Part shown: positions 39,430-47,983 of the stretch, piece by piece
How the letters are laid out: each line of letters opens with the position of its first letter
How positions within the stretch are numbered: position 1 is the first letter of the stretch
From: Helicobacter muridarum
GTDB lineage: Bacteria > Campylobacterota > Campylobacteria > Campylobacterales > Helicobacteraceae
Reading direction: 5' to 3'
NCBI RefSeq assembly: GCF_000765805.2
Contig: NZ_JRPD02000003.1
Span: forward strand, 122,108 to 186,107
Length of the DNA stretch: 64,000 bases
The notes under the pieces: model-generated
Told to the model about the DNA's origin: nothing
The model's database searches: none
The model's input: only the letters and a program-made list of their open reading frames with translations
Program-made: the position numbers and the translations under genes

Positions 39430-40602
39430 ATGAAGATAGCTATTGTGGAAGATGATATTAACATGAGAAAAAGCCTTGAATATTTTTTTTCAGATTATAA
39501 GGATTTGGAAATCACTAGCTTTAAGAATCCAAAGGATGCTTTGAAGTGTCTTGATTCTAGCTTTGATTTGATCATCACAGACATCAACATGCCTCAAATG
39601 GACGGTTTGGAATTTTTAAGCCAGCTAAATGGAAAATACGAAGCAATAGTTATTACAGGTAATGCTACCTTAAATAAGGCAATAGAATCTATTAGATTAG
39701 GGGTTAAAGATTTCTTTCAAAAGCCTTTTGAACCAGAGGATTTGCTAGCGGCAATCTATCGCACAAAAAAGATTGTTGAGTTTAATAGAAGCAATAAATC
39801 TAATGTATCTGCAAAGAAACCTTTAAGTAAAGAAAAGCTATTTAAATCTAGTTCACCGCAGTTAGAAGCAGCAAAATCTTTAGCTCTAAAAGTTGCTCCA
39901 ACAGATGCATCTGTTCTATTGCTTGGAGCCAGCGGTGTGGGTAAAGAAGTCTTTGCTAGATTCATTCATGAGAATTCAAAACGTTCTAGTTCTCCATTTA
40001 TAGCATTAAATATGGCGGCAATACCTGAACATCTTTTAGAATCAGAGCTATTTGGATATGAAAAAGGAGCGTTTACAGATGCCATTGGCACAAAGCTCGG
40101 GCTTTTAGAATCAGCACAAGGCGGCACTGTCTTTTTAGATGAGATTGGCGAGATGCCAATTGGCTTGCAAGCAAAATTGCTACGCGCATTGCAAGAGAAA
40201 GAAATAATAAGACTTGGTTCATCAAAGCCAATAAAAATTGATACACGTTTTATATCTGCAACCAATGCAAATATTCAAGAAAAGATTACAAATCAGGAAT
40301 TTAGAGAAGATTTATTCTTTAGGTTGCAAACTGTGCCTATTAAGATTCCACCGCTAAAAGATCGTAGAGAGGAAATATTGCCATTAGCAAAGGAACATAT
40401 TAAAGAAGTTTGCGCTAGTTATGGATTTAATAATAAAAAAATAGATAAAGATGCGGAGGAGAGAATGTTAAACTATAGTTGGCCCGGGAATATTAGGGAG
40501 CTTTTAAGTGTTATAGAGAGGGCTTGTATATTAAGCGAAGGAGATCATATCTGTGTGCAAGATTTGTATTTAGATGAAAGAGAAAAAGGTTTATTCAATT
40601 AG
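39430..40602 (+). CDS. flgR: Sigma-54-dependent flagellar response regulator FlgR
   Basis: NtrC-type activator of the RpoN flagellar regulon. The receiver domain (residues 1-115) has the acidic pair EDD and the phosphoacceptor D in LIITDINMPQMDGLEF. The AAA+ domain has Walker A GASGVGKEVFAR, the GAFTDA loop ESELFGYEKGAFTDAIG and Walker B GGTVFLDEIGEM. The protein stops soon after the WPGNIRELLSVIERA segment and has no helix-turn-helix, as described for H. pylori FlgR, so it probably activates without a fixed enhancer. A T8 run at 39483-39490, early in the gene, is a possible slippage site. GGGA precedes ATG. Confidence 0.93.
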   Translation: MKIAIVEDDINMRKSLEYFFSDYKDLEITSFKNPKDALKCLDSSFDLIITDINMPQMDGLEFLSQLNGKYEAIVITGNATLNKAIESIRLGVKDFFQKPFEPEDLLAAIYRTKKIVEFNRSNKSNVSAKKPLSKEKLFKSSSPQLEAAKSLALKVAPTDASVLLLGASGVGKEVFARFIHENSKRSSSPFIALNMAAIPEHLLESELFGYEKGAFTDAIGTKLGLLESAQGGTVFLDEIGEMPIGLQAKLLRALQEKEIIRLGSSKPIKIDTRFISATNANIQEKITNQEFREDLFFRLQTVPIKIPPLKDRREEILPLAKEHIKEVCASYGFNNKKIDKDAEERMLNYSWPGNIRELLSVIERACILSEGDHICVQDLYLDEREKGLFN

Positions 40603-40840
40603 ATACCTTTTTTTATTTTGTTTTTTAAGTTTTTTACGCTTATTATGTATTTTCTATTATTTATTCTTGTATCTGATTTTATTTATTGCATTGTTAATTA
40701 AATTTATACTAAATTTTTATTCATTAAACTTTGAGTCTCATTTATATGAGTTTTATAATTTTAATGACTTAACCTATTGGCTTGGCTACAAAATTTATGT
40801 AAAGCTTAATAAATTTAAAGTCCTAGCTTTACAATATTAA

Positions 40841-43429
40841 CTATTGTCGTCTCATTTTGTTTTGCGATAGAATCTTAATAGTAACATCACTCTCATCTTC
40901 ATCAATATATCTAATAGTAAAATAAATCTCATATTTAGCCGATTTATCGCCTTTTTTGTCGCTCCAACCATTGCCAAAATCTTCTAAAACTTCTGTGTAA
41001 TAATTCGCGCTACATATCCTAGATTTAGCATTATTATCTAGACCTTTTGATTGTATATTTTCTATCCTAGATACAATCTTGTTATATATTATTGACTGTG
41101 TTTTTTCCCATAGTTGCATAAATTTTTCCAGAGATTGTTTGCCATTTCTGCGCATTTCTTCTTTTGCTCTAATCTGTGCTTGAGAGTTCATACTAACCAG
41201 TGCGAGTTTTTTATAAACAATATCATCTGTGCATAATGGTAGATTTACTTTGTTTGGTAGATTTGACTGATTTGATTTAATGGGATTTTTATTTTTATTG
41301 GTTATTTGTATGGTATCTGATACAATTTTTACTATGAGATTATCATTATTACATGTTATTCTATAGCTTGCTTCATACATTGGAGATTTATCCCCTTTTT
41401 TATCACTCCAACCATTGCCAAAATCTTCTAAAACTTCTGTGTAATATCTTGCCTTGCATATACGCATAAGTTTATTATTGTCAAAAGATTGTTCTCTTAC
41501 ATCACTTACATGTGATGTAAGCTTTGGTATTACGGTCTCGCTTGTGTTATCCCATAGCTCGATGAAGTTTTTGGCTACCTGTTCTCCTTTTTTAGCCAAT
41601 TCTTCCTTGTAACGAGCTTTTGCATGGGATCTTATGCTAGATATAATAACCTTTTGTATAACTGCTCTATCGTTACACCTTGGCATGCTATCGCATTTAT
41701 AATATTGTTGACTAGTATCATAATCTGTATTTAGGCTTTGTATTATTTCGTTGTAATCTATTTCTGATATATAATTCAAATTTTCTTTTTGTGCCTTTTT
41801 GATATATGATTCTTTATTTTGTGCTTGGTTTAAGTTTAATTCTTTGGCTTTTTCATTGATTTCATCTTTGATTTGATTGTTTGAATCTAATCCTATAATT
41901 AATTCATTTTGTTCTTTATTTTCATTTTTTTTAAAGTCTTCATTCTCAATTGCTTTATTGGAATCTAAATCATTGGCTTTAGATTCACTTATATAATCTT
42001 TTATAGCATTATCGGAATTTAGATTGTCGCCTGTTTTATCTTGCCTTTGTTCTTCTATGTTTTCTTTTACATTATCTTCATTGAAATCTTTGTTTGCAAC
42101 TTCTTTTTGTTTTGATGTCTCATCTTTTAGTATATCATCGTTTTGATTCTTATCTTTGGAATCTTCTTTTACTTTATTTTGCATATTTCTTAGTATGATA
42201 TACAAATCCGATTGCAAATCTTGATCTGTAACTTCATCAATTTTTATACCATTGTCTTTTGATAATTCGTCTATTGCTTCATTTGATTCTACTTGTATTT
42301 GTATTTCAATTTGTTCCTTGCCTTCTTTATTTAGAGCAATTTCATCTTTTTCACTGCCTATTGCTTTGTTTTGCTCCGTATTATTAAGATTTAATTTTTT
42401 AGCAATTTGGTTTTGTGCGTTTAACATTATTTTATCTTGTGCTATTTTATCGGAATTTAGATTGTCGCCTGTTTTATCTTGCCTTTGTTCTTCTATGTTT
42501 TCTTTTACATTATCTTCATTGAAATCTTTGTTTGCAACTTCTTTTTGTTTTGATGTCTCATCTTTTAGTATATCATCGTTTTGATTCTTATCTTTGGAAT
42601 CTTCTTTTACTTTATTTTGCGCTAATTTATTAGAATATATTTCTTTATCTTTAGAATCTAATTCTATAACTACATTATCTTGAGTTTGTTTATCTTTGTC
42701 TAATTTGTCTAAGCTTTCATTTTTGATTGTTTCTTGATTTTTATCTTGAATATCACTATGTTTTTGTAGCGAATTAGAATCTTTGCTTGATTTTGCTTTA
42801 TTTTGTGTTATTTCTATTGATTTGTCATTTTTATCTTTATTTGTCTGGTTGCTTGATCTATAGGAATGGTGAGAATCTTTGGCTGCTATGTTGCTTTTGT
42901 CATTGTTTGAAGCCTCAATTTGAATCTTTTCATTTTGTTTTATCTTATCTTTATCTTGCGTTAGTTCTCTTTTGATGTTATCATTTAAGCTTGTTTCAAT
43001 AGGCTTTTTTCCCCCTTGTGTATTTTGTTCTATCTTAGAATCTTTTGTAGCTTCATTTTTAATCGTGTACGCATTTTGCTTGTTATATGGACTTTGATTC
43101 TTGGGATTTCTTTGGCTTTCTGCAATAGCATTTGATATGTTTGTCTCATCTATGTTGTTTTCTCGTATATTTGAATTATTACTTAATTGATTTTGGTTAT
43201 TCTTGCTCGTAGTAGATGTTTGTTCTATATTGGTTTGTCTTATGTTTTGATTTGAGATGTCATTATTCATTGTTTTATTAGATTGCTCGTTTGATACTTT
43301 GTTACTAGAGTGTGAACTAGGTAGATCTAATACACTTTCTTTATTGCTAGTGTTTAAATAACTCGCTGTAATAAAAACTGCAAGCCCAAATATAATGATA
43401 GCAACAAGAGCTATAATTCTTTTACCCAT
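40841..43429 (-). CDS. Large Lys/Asn/Asp-rich repeat protein with duplicated C-terminal domain
   Basis: 862 residues from the ATG at 43429, chosen because GGAG lies upstream and the product then begins MGKRIIALVAIIIFGLAVF, a membrane anchor or signal. Residues of about 30-560 are highly charged and low in complexity, and include an exact 58-residue internal duplication. Two related domains of about 130 residues follow (about 577-705 and 731-860). Each starts with a cysteine segment (MPRCNDRA / LPLCTDD) and shares YYTEVLEDFGNGWSDKKGDK. I do not recognise the domain. An anchored periplasmic or surface protein with a long flexible spacer is the simplest reading. It is transcribed toward flgR and away from rpoD. 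Confidence 0.6.
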   Translation of the reverse strand: MGKRIIALVAIIIFGLAVFITASYLNTSNKESVLDLPSSHSSNKVSNEQSNKTMNNDISNQNIRQTNIEQTSTTSKNNQNQLSNNSNIRENNIDETNISNAIAESQRNPKNQSPYNKQNAYTIKNEATKDSKIEQNTQGGKKPIETSLNDNIKRELTQDKDKIKQNEKIQIEASNNDKSNIAAKDSHHSYRSSNQTNKDKNDKSIEITQNKAKSSKDSNSLQKHSDIQDKNQETIKNESLDKLDKDKQTQDNVVIELDSKDKEIYSNKLAQNKVKEDSKDKNQNDDILKDETSKQKEVANKDFNEDNVKENIEEQRQDKTGDNLNSDKIAQDKIMLNAQNQIAKKLNLNNTEQNKAIGSEKDEIALNKEGKEQIEIQIQVESNEAIDELSKDNGIKIDEVTDQDLQSDLYIILRNMQNKVKEDSKDKNQNDDILKDETSKQKEVANKDFNEDNVKENIEEQRQDKTGDNLNSDNAIKDYISESKANDLDSNKAIENEDFKKNENKEQNELIIGLDSNNQIKDEINEKAKELNLNQAQNKESYIKKAQKENLNYISEIDYNEIIQSLNTDYDTSQQYYKCDSMPRCNDRAVIQKVIISSIRSHAKARYKEELAKKGEQVAKNFIELWDNTSETVIPKLTSHVSDVREQSFDNNKLMRICKARYYTEVLEDFGNGWSDKKGDKSPMYEASYRITCNNDNLIVKIVSDTIQITNKNKNPIKSNQSNLPNKVNLPLCTDDIVYKKLALVSMNSQAQIRAKEEMRRNGKQSLEKFMQLWEKTQSIIYNKIVSRIENIQSKGLDNNAKSRICSANYYTEVLEDFGNGWSDKKGDKSAKYEIYFTIRYIDEDESDVTIKILSQNKMRRQ
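42009..42182. repeat. 174-bp direct repeat, copy A
   Basis: Identical by eye to 42447-42620, offset by 438 bp. It is in frame within the repeat-rich protein and encodes 58 residues including VKEDSKDKNQNDDILKDE. Confidence 0.9.
42447..42620. repeat. 174-bp direct repeat, copy B
   Basis: Second copy of the 174-bp in-frame duplication. The sequence between copies is unrelated. Recombination between copies would delete or add 438 bp (146 codons) in frame. Confidence 0.9.
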
Positions 43430-43595
43430 ACTGCACAGCTCCATACACAGAATACGCTCAAATAGTAATGGAAATATTGTTAAATTAAACTTAAAACTGC
43501 ATAGATATTATGATTTATGTAGTATTATAAAACTATATTGTCATATGTCCGATATAATTACGAATTTCATATCCTGTAATTCAAGGAGCTAGGAC

Positions 43596-45509
43596 ATGCC
43601 TACAAGAAAAACCACTCAATCTTGCAAAACTGATAATAAAATTCAAGAAAAATTAGAAAATTTATTTAAAAACTCAAAGGAAATATATATTTCTTATGAG
43701 GTTATTGCCCAAACTATTGATGAAGAGCCAACTATGGCAGTTGTTACTAAAATAAAATCACTTTGCAAAACATACAAGAAAAAGATTATTAGTTCCTCTG
43801 AAATGGCTAAAAATTTAAATGAAGAAGACAAAATTCAAGAACAGAAAAAAAGACGTAAAGATATAGAGATGTCTCTCAATGAGGAATTTGATTTCCAAAA
43901 GGAGAGGGAATTATTAGAGTGGAGTAGAAGCGATAGCCCCGTTCGTATGTATTTGCGTGAAATGGGGCAGATTCCGCTTTTGAGTAAAGAAGAGGAAGTA
44001 AGTCTTAGCAAAGATATGGAAAAAGGCGAAGATATTATTATTGATGCGATTTGCTCTGTGCCGTATCTAATTGACTTTATCCATGATTATAAAGACGCTT
44101 TAATCAATCGAGAAAGACGCGTGAAAGAGCTTTTTAAAAGCTTTGAGGATATTCAAGAAAATGATGAAATGGATTTTCAAGAAGACGAAGAAATGGATTT
44201 TCAAGAAGACGAGGATTCAAAGCAAAAAGCCAAGCGTAATTATAAAGCAGATGAAGCTAGGATAGCAAAAGTGTTAGAGAGTTTCCAAGCTTTAAACGAT
44301 GCAAAGAATGATTGGTTAGCTGTTCTAGAAAACGATATCCAAGATTCTAAAAACCACACAGAGCGAACTACAAATGAAGAGTTATTACATACATTTGTAC
44401 TTGCACATAAAAAGCATATTTTAAAACAGAGATTATTGGCATTGGGACCTACTAGCAAACTTATCAATGAACTTACTAAAGCAATGGAGAATAGCCTAAA
44501 GAATGGAGATGGATTTGAGCGGGAATTAAAAAGACTAGAGTATAGACTTAATTTATTTAATGATACCCTTATACAAAATCATAAAAATATATTATCAAAT
44601 ATTACTAATATGACGCGCGAAGATATATTAGCTCAAGTGCCAGAGAATACTATGGTAGCTACTTATATAGAGTTGCAAAAACTTTATAAAACTCGTAAGG
44701 CTAGCGAGAATGGATTTAATTTAGAGCCAGATAAGCTAAAGGAGATATTAGAGCAGATTAAGCGTGGCAAAAAGATTTCTGATACAGCAAAAACAAAGAT
44801 GAGTCGTAGTAACTTACGCCTTGTAGTAAGTATTGCTAAGAGATATACAAACCGCGGTTTACCATTTCTAGATCTAATCCAAGAGGGCAATATAGGTTTA
44901 ATGAAAGCAGTTGATAAATTTGAATATCGTAAGCAATACAAGTTTTCCACCTATGCTACATGGTGGATAAAGCAAGCAATATCTAGGGCAATAGCAGACC
45001 AAGCGCGAACTATTAGAATCCCAATTCATATGATTGATACAATAAATAAGATTAAAAATATAATGCGCAAATATGTGCAAGAGAAAGGCGAAGAATTAGA
45101 TGTAGAGGCTATTGCAGAGCAGGTTGGCTTGACTGTAGATAAAGTAAAAAATGTGATAAAAATTACAAAAGAACCAATTAGCCTAGAAGCACCTATTGGC
45201 AATGATGATGATGGAAAATTTGGCGATTTTGTAGAAGATAAGAGCATGGTTAGCTCTATAGACGATTTGTTAAAAGAGGATTTGAGACATCAAATTGATA
45301 ATGTGCTAGATCTCTTGAATGAGAGAGAGAAAGCAGTTATTAAGATGAGGTTTGGATTATTGGAGGATGAGAGCGATAGGACTTTAGAGGAAATTGGTAA
45401 GGCATTAAATGTAACAAGGGAGAGGGTTAGGCAAATAGAATCAAGTGCCATTAAAAAGCTCAAACATCCACGAATAGGTCGCCAGTTACGACAATATTTA
45501 GGAAGCTAG
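43596..45509 (+). CDS. rpoD: Primary sigma factor (sigma-70/sigma-80)
   Basis: Housekeeping sigma subunit of RNA polymerase, 637 residues. Region 1.2 is [20 protein letters not shown]. Region 2 is [20 protein letters not shown], then [20 protein letters not shown], then [20 protein letters not shown]. Region 3 is [15 protein letters not shown], and region 4.2 is [18 protein letters not shown]. It ends with [15 protein letters not shown]. The non-conserved region contains a perfect tandem 24-bp repeat at about 44166-44213 encoding EMDFQEDE twice. AAGGAG lies before ATG. It is divergent from the repeat-rich protein. Confidence 0.95.
   Translation: MPTRKTTQSCKTDNKIQEKLENLFKNSKEIYISYEVIAQTIDEEPTMAVVTKIKSLCKTYKKKIISSSEMAKNLNEEDKIQEQKKRRKDIEMSLNEEFDFQKERELLEWSRSDSPVRMYLREMGQIPLLSKEEEVSLSKDMEKGEDIIIDAICSVPYLIDFIHDYKDALINRERRVKELFKSFEDIQENDEMDFQEDEEMDFQEDEDSKQKAKRNYKADEARIAKVLESFQALNDAKNDWLAVLENDIQDSKNHTERTTNEELLHTFVLAHKKHILKQRLLALGPTSKLINELTKAMENSLKNGDGFERELKRLEYRLNLFNDTLIQNHKNILSNITNMTREDILAQVPENTMVATYIELQKLYKTRKASENGFNLEPDKLKEILEQIKRGKKISDTAKTKMSRSNLRLVVSIAKRYTNRGLPFLDLIQEGNIGLMKAVDKFEYRKQYKFSTYATWWIKQAISRAIADQARTIRIPIHMIDTINKIKNIMRKYVQEKGEELDVEAIAEQVGLTVDKVKNVIKITKEPISLEAPIGNDDDGKFGDFVEDKSMVSSIDDLLKEDLRHQIDNVLDLLNEREKAVIKMRFGLLEDESDRTLEEIGKALNVTRERVRQIESSAIKKLKHPRIGRQLRQYLGS
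44166..44213 (+). repeat. Tandem 24-bp repeat inside rpoD
   Basis: Two copies differing only in the last base, in frame, within the acidic non-conserved region between sigma regions 1.2 and 2. Confidence 0.88.
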
Positions 45510-45743
45510 ATTGGCTATCATAAATTTTACATATGTTTGAGCTGCTTTTCTGTTTATTTATTCTTATTCATTTTATTTTTAAGTGTTATTGTAGTATTTG
45601 AGTTTTTAGAATCTACTTGATATTAATTTTTAGATTTCATAATGTGAGTTATGAGATTAGAAAATTATTTTATTAAATATGGTTATTATTTGACCTAGAT
45701 TTCTTTTAATTGGTAAAATTTCTTCTTGCTATTTTTACTTATT

Positions 45744-45819
45744 GACCCTTTCATCTAGTGGCCAAGGATACCACCCTTTCACGGTGGAAACGGAAGTTCA
45801 AATCTTCCAAGGGTCGCCA
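45744..45819 (+). tRNA. tRNA-Glu (anticodon TTC)
   Basis: A 76-base cloverleaf including an encoded CCA. The acceptor arms GACCCTT and AAGGGTC pair. The anticodon stem is CCACC/GGTGG around the loop CTTTCAC, giving TTC. The T arm has GGAAG-TTCAAAT-CTTCC. It stands alone between rpoD and thiE. Confidence 0.95.
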
Positions 45820-46028
45820 TATTTTCTTTTTAAAAATTATTATTCTATTTTATATGTTGAATTATCTTTATTATTGCAAGTAAATAATTTAGAATGCAGA
45901 TTGGTAGCCTGTTATTAGTCTTGGCAAATTAAATGGATTTGTTTATGCCTTGATTTATAATAAAATTAATGCAATAGACCAATATTAGATAATTAGGCTA
46001 TAAGAGCAGGAATCAAAAATAAGGGGAT

Positions 46029-46676
46029 ATGATGAATAGATTATATGGTTTGTATGGTATAAGCGATTGTAAGCTAACTCCATATGTAAACATATTTCAA
46101 TATTTAGAATCTGCTATATCTGGTGGATTAAGGATATTCCAATTAAGAGACAAAATTCATAGCGATAATGATATAGAGGGGTTAGCTAGAGAATTGCAAG
46201 ACTTCTGCCATTCAAAAGATGTTCTTTTTATTATTAATGATAGATATAAATTAGCATTAAAAATTAATGCAGATGGAATCCACCTAGGACGCGATGAATT
46301 AGACTGTTTCCAAGATTTGCGAAATAGTTTTAGCGGAATTATTGGTATTAGCTGTTATGCTAGTATAGAATCTGCTATGTATTATGAGGATTTGGGTGCT
46401 GACTATGTCGCATTTGGGGCATTTTTCCCATCTCATACAAAGCCAAATGCCACCACTGCGCCAGTAACATTGCTAAAAGAGGCAAAGGTAAAGTGCAAGA
46501 TTCCTATTTGTGCTATTGGTGGTATTAATGTTAGTAATGTGGGATTGCTGAGAGATGCTGATATGATTGCTGTGATTTCTAGTCTATGGAGTAATGATAA
46601 CCTTAGCTTACCATGTGAATCTAGCAACTTTATCCGATATAATGCAAGTAGTCTTTTATTAGCATGGAAATCTTAG
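46029..46676 (+). CDS. thiE: Thiamine-phosphate synthase
   Basis: It joins the hydroxymethylpyrimidine and thiazole phosphates to make thiamine monophosphate. A TIM barrel of 215 residues with FQLRDK, LFIINDRYKLALKINADGIH, LGRDELD, IIGISCYAS, DYVAFGAFFPSHTKPNA and PICAIGGI, the phosphate and pyrophosphate-binding segments. Two adjacent ATG codons follow an AAGGGGAT site. No TPP riboswitch is evident upstream and no other thiamine gene is adjacent. Confidence 0.9.
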   Translation: MMNRLYGLYGISDCKLTPYVNIFQYLESAISGGLRIFQLRDKIHSDNDIEGLARELQDFCHSKDVLFIINDRYKLALKINADGIHLGRDELDCFQDLRNSFSGIIGISCYASIESAMYYEDLGADYVAFGAFFPSHTKPNATTAPVTLLKEAKVKCKIPICAIGGINVSNVGLLRDADMIAVISSLWSNDNLSLPCESSNFIRYNASSLLLAWKS

Positions 46677-46697
46677 CCATATATTAAGAGGTTTTTT

Positions 46698-47459
46698 ATG
46701 ATACAGCCCGCTCATTTGCAAAACCTTATTAGTCAGATTGCTACTGCAAGTAGCAATAGGGAGATTAATGCAACTTTGCCCATACTTTTGCGGGTTCTAA
46801 GTAAGCAAAGCGATAATAAGTATTTGGTTCAATTGGGTAAGCTTGTAGTAGAGACAAGCAGCAATAAGGAGCTTACACCGGGAATAAATTATTGGGCTAA
46901 TGTAAGGCAGGGTAAAGATGGCATTGTTATATCTGATCTAATTAAGCAACCAATGATATTAGATCAACTTGAAAGTTCGCATGTAAAACTACATACTAGG
47001 GATTTGCGCGAATTGTTCAATGAGGCTAAAGCTAGCGGAAAACAAGTTGAGAGTCTTTTTAAGGAGTTTTTGCTTGATAGATTGCCAGTTGCCAATACTA
47101 GGCAGGAGTTTTTAGAATTATCTAATTTGTTAATTGCCTTACAAAATGGCGTATTTAGCATGGTAATCCAAGATGATAATGGCAGAGATAGACTAGTTCA
47201 GGTAAAAAAGCAAGTAGATTTCTTGGAATTTTATAGCGTATTTTGGCATTTAGGTGAGATTAGCGGTTTAGTTATGTTATCTGATTTGAGGCTTAGTGCT
47301 AGATTGTGTGTTATGAGCGATAAAGTAAAAAGTGTTTTGGAGAAGCATTTACAAGATTTGAAAGGCTTTGATGAGATTTTAATTGATATTGGTAGCAATG
47401 CTCCGCTGTGGGATTTAGGCAATTTTAATACTCCATATATGTTGGATTTACGTGGATAG
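46698..47459 (+). CDS. Uncharacterised soluble protein downstream of thiE
   Basis: A 253-residue cytoplasmic-looking protein with an AGAGG ribosome site, 21 bases after thiE. It is helical in the first half (LQNLISQIATASSNREINAT, LLRVLSKQSD). In the second half it has strands of the type VKKQVDFLEFYSVFWHLGEI, LVMLSDLRLSARLCVMSDKV and FDEILIDIGSNAPLWDLGNF. The late part has a faint resemblance to the C-terminal domain of flagellar hook-length control proteins, but not enough to name it. It has no membrane segment. Confidence 0.6.
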   Translation: MIQPAHLQNLISQIATASSNREINATLPILLRVLSKQSDNKYLVQLGKLVVETSSNKELTPGINYWANVRQGKDGIVISDLIKQPMILDQLESSHVKLHTRDLRELFNEAKASGKQVESLFKEFLLDRLPVANTRQEFLELSNLLIALQNGVFSMVIQDDNGRDRLVQVKKQVDFLEFYSVFWHLGEISGLVMLSDLRLSARLCVMSDKVKSVLEKHLQDLKGFDEILIDIGSNAPLWDLGNFNTPYMLDLRG

Positions 47460-47571
47460 AACTAATATTATATATGTCAAAGTGCGTTTGTTGTGAATAG
47501 AGATTAAAAGGTCAATTATATATTAAGTTTTTAAGTAAGCCAATAAGCAAATAGCCTTTTTTTTAATTCAA

Positions 47572-47931
47572 CTAATATTCTAATCTTACTAAACTATCCT
47601 TATTATTGCCTACAATTTCAAATTTCTGATAGAATCTTGAAAAGACATCATCAAAGAAATATATATTATTACACCCCATTCCTACTAATATATTTCCCAT
47701 TCTAGCAGCTCTCAATCCCATTTTACAATGTAGTAATATTTTTTTGTCTGGGTTATCTTTTGCTAGATTATGAATTGCATGCGGTTCTGTAATGTTTGGC
47801 ACTCCTTTAATACGAGCGGTATTAACCTCTTCTTCGTCTCGAACGTCAACGATTATAAAGTCCTCTAAATTCATCTCATCTATATATACAGCTTTTGCTA
47901 AGCTCTTGAAGTTTGTTCCATATTGTTCCAT
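47572..47931 (-). CDS. Rhodanese-like domain protein
   Basis: A 119-residue single-domain rhodanese. It shows FIIVDVRDEEEVNTARIKGV and the active-site loop LLHCKMGLRAARM with the persulfide-forming cysteine near residue 68. A GGAA site precedes ATG. It likely carries sulfur for thiolation or detoxification; no partner is adjacent. It is located downstream of dxs on the same strand with a 52-base gap, so the two may be cotranscribed. Confidence 0.88.
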   Translation of the reverse strand: MEQYGTNFKSLAKAVYIDEMNLEDFIIVDVRDEEEVNTARIKGVPNITEPHAIHNLAKDNPDKKILLHCKMGLRAARMGNILVGMGCNNIYFFDDVFSRFYQKFEIVGNNKDSLVRLEY

Positions 47932-47983
47932 ATATTTCCTTTTTTTGTTTTTATTAATTCTTGCAATTACTATAATATTAAAT

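Noticed and set aside
40574..40840. 88-codon hydrophobic frame overlapping the end of flgR
   Set aside because: It is a translation of A+T-rich sequence with no ribosome site, made almost wholly of Leu, Phe, Ile and Tyr; no sign of selection.
45820..46028. TPP riboswitch ahead of thiE
   Set aside because: The conserved CUGAGA and ACCUGAUC elements are not present; the leader is short and A+T-rich.
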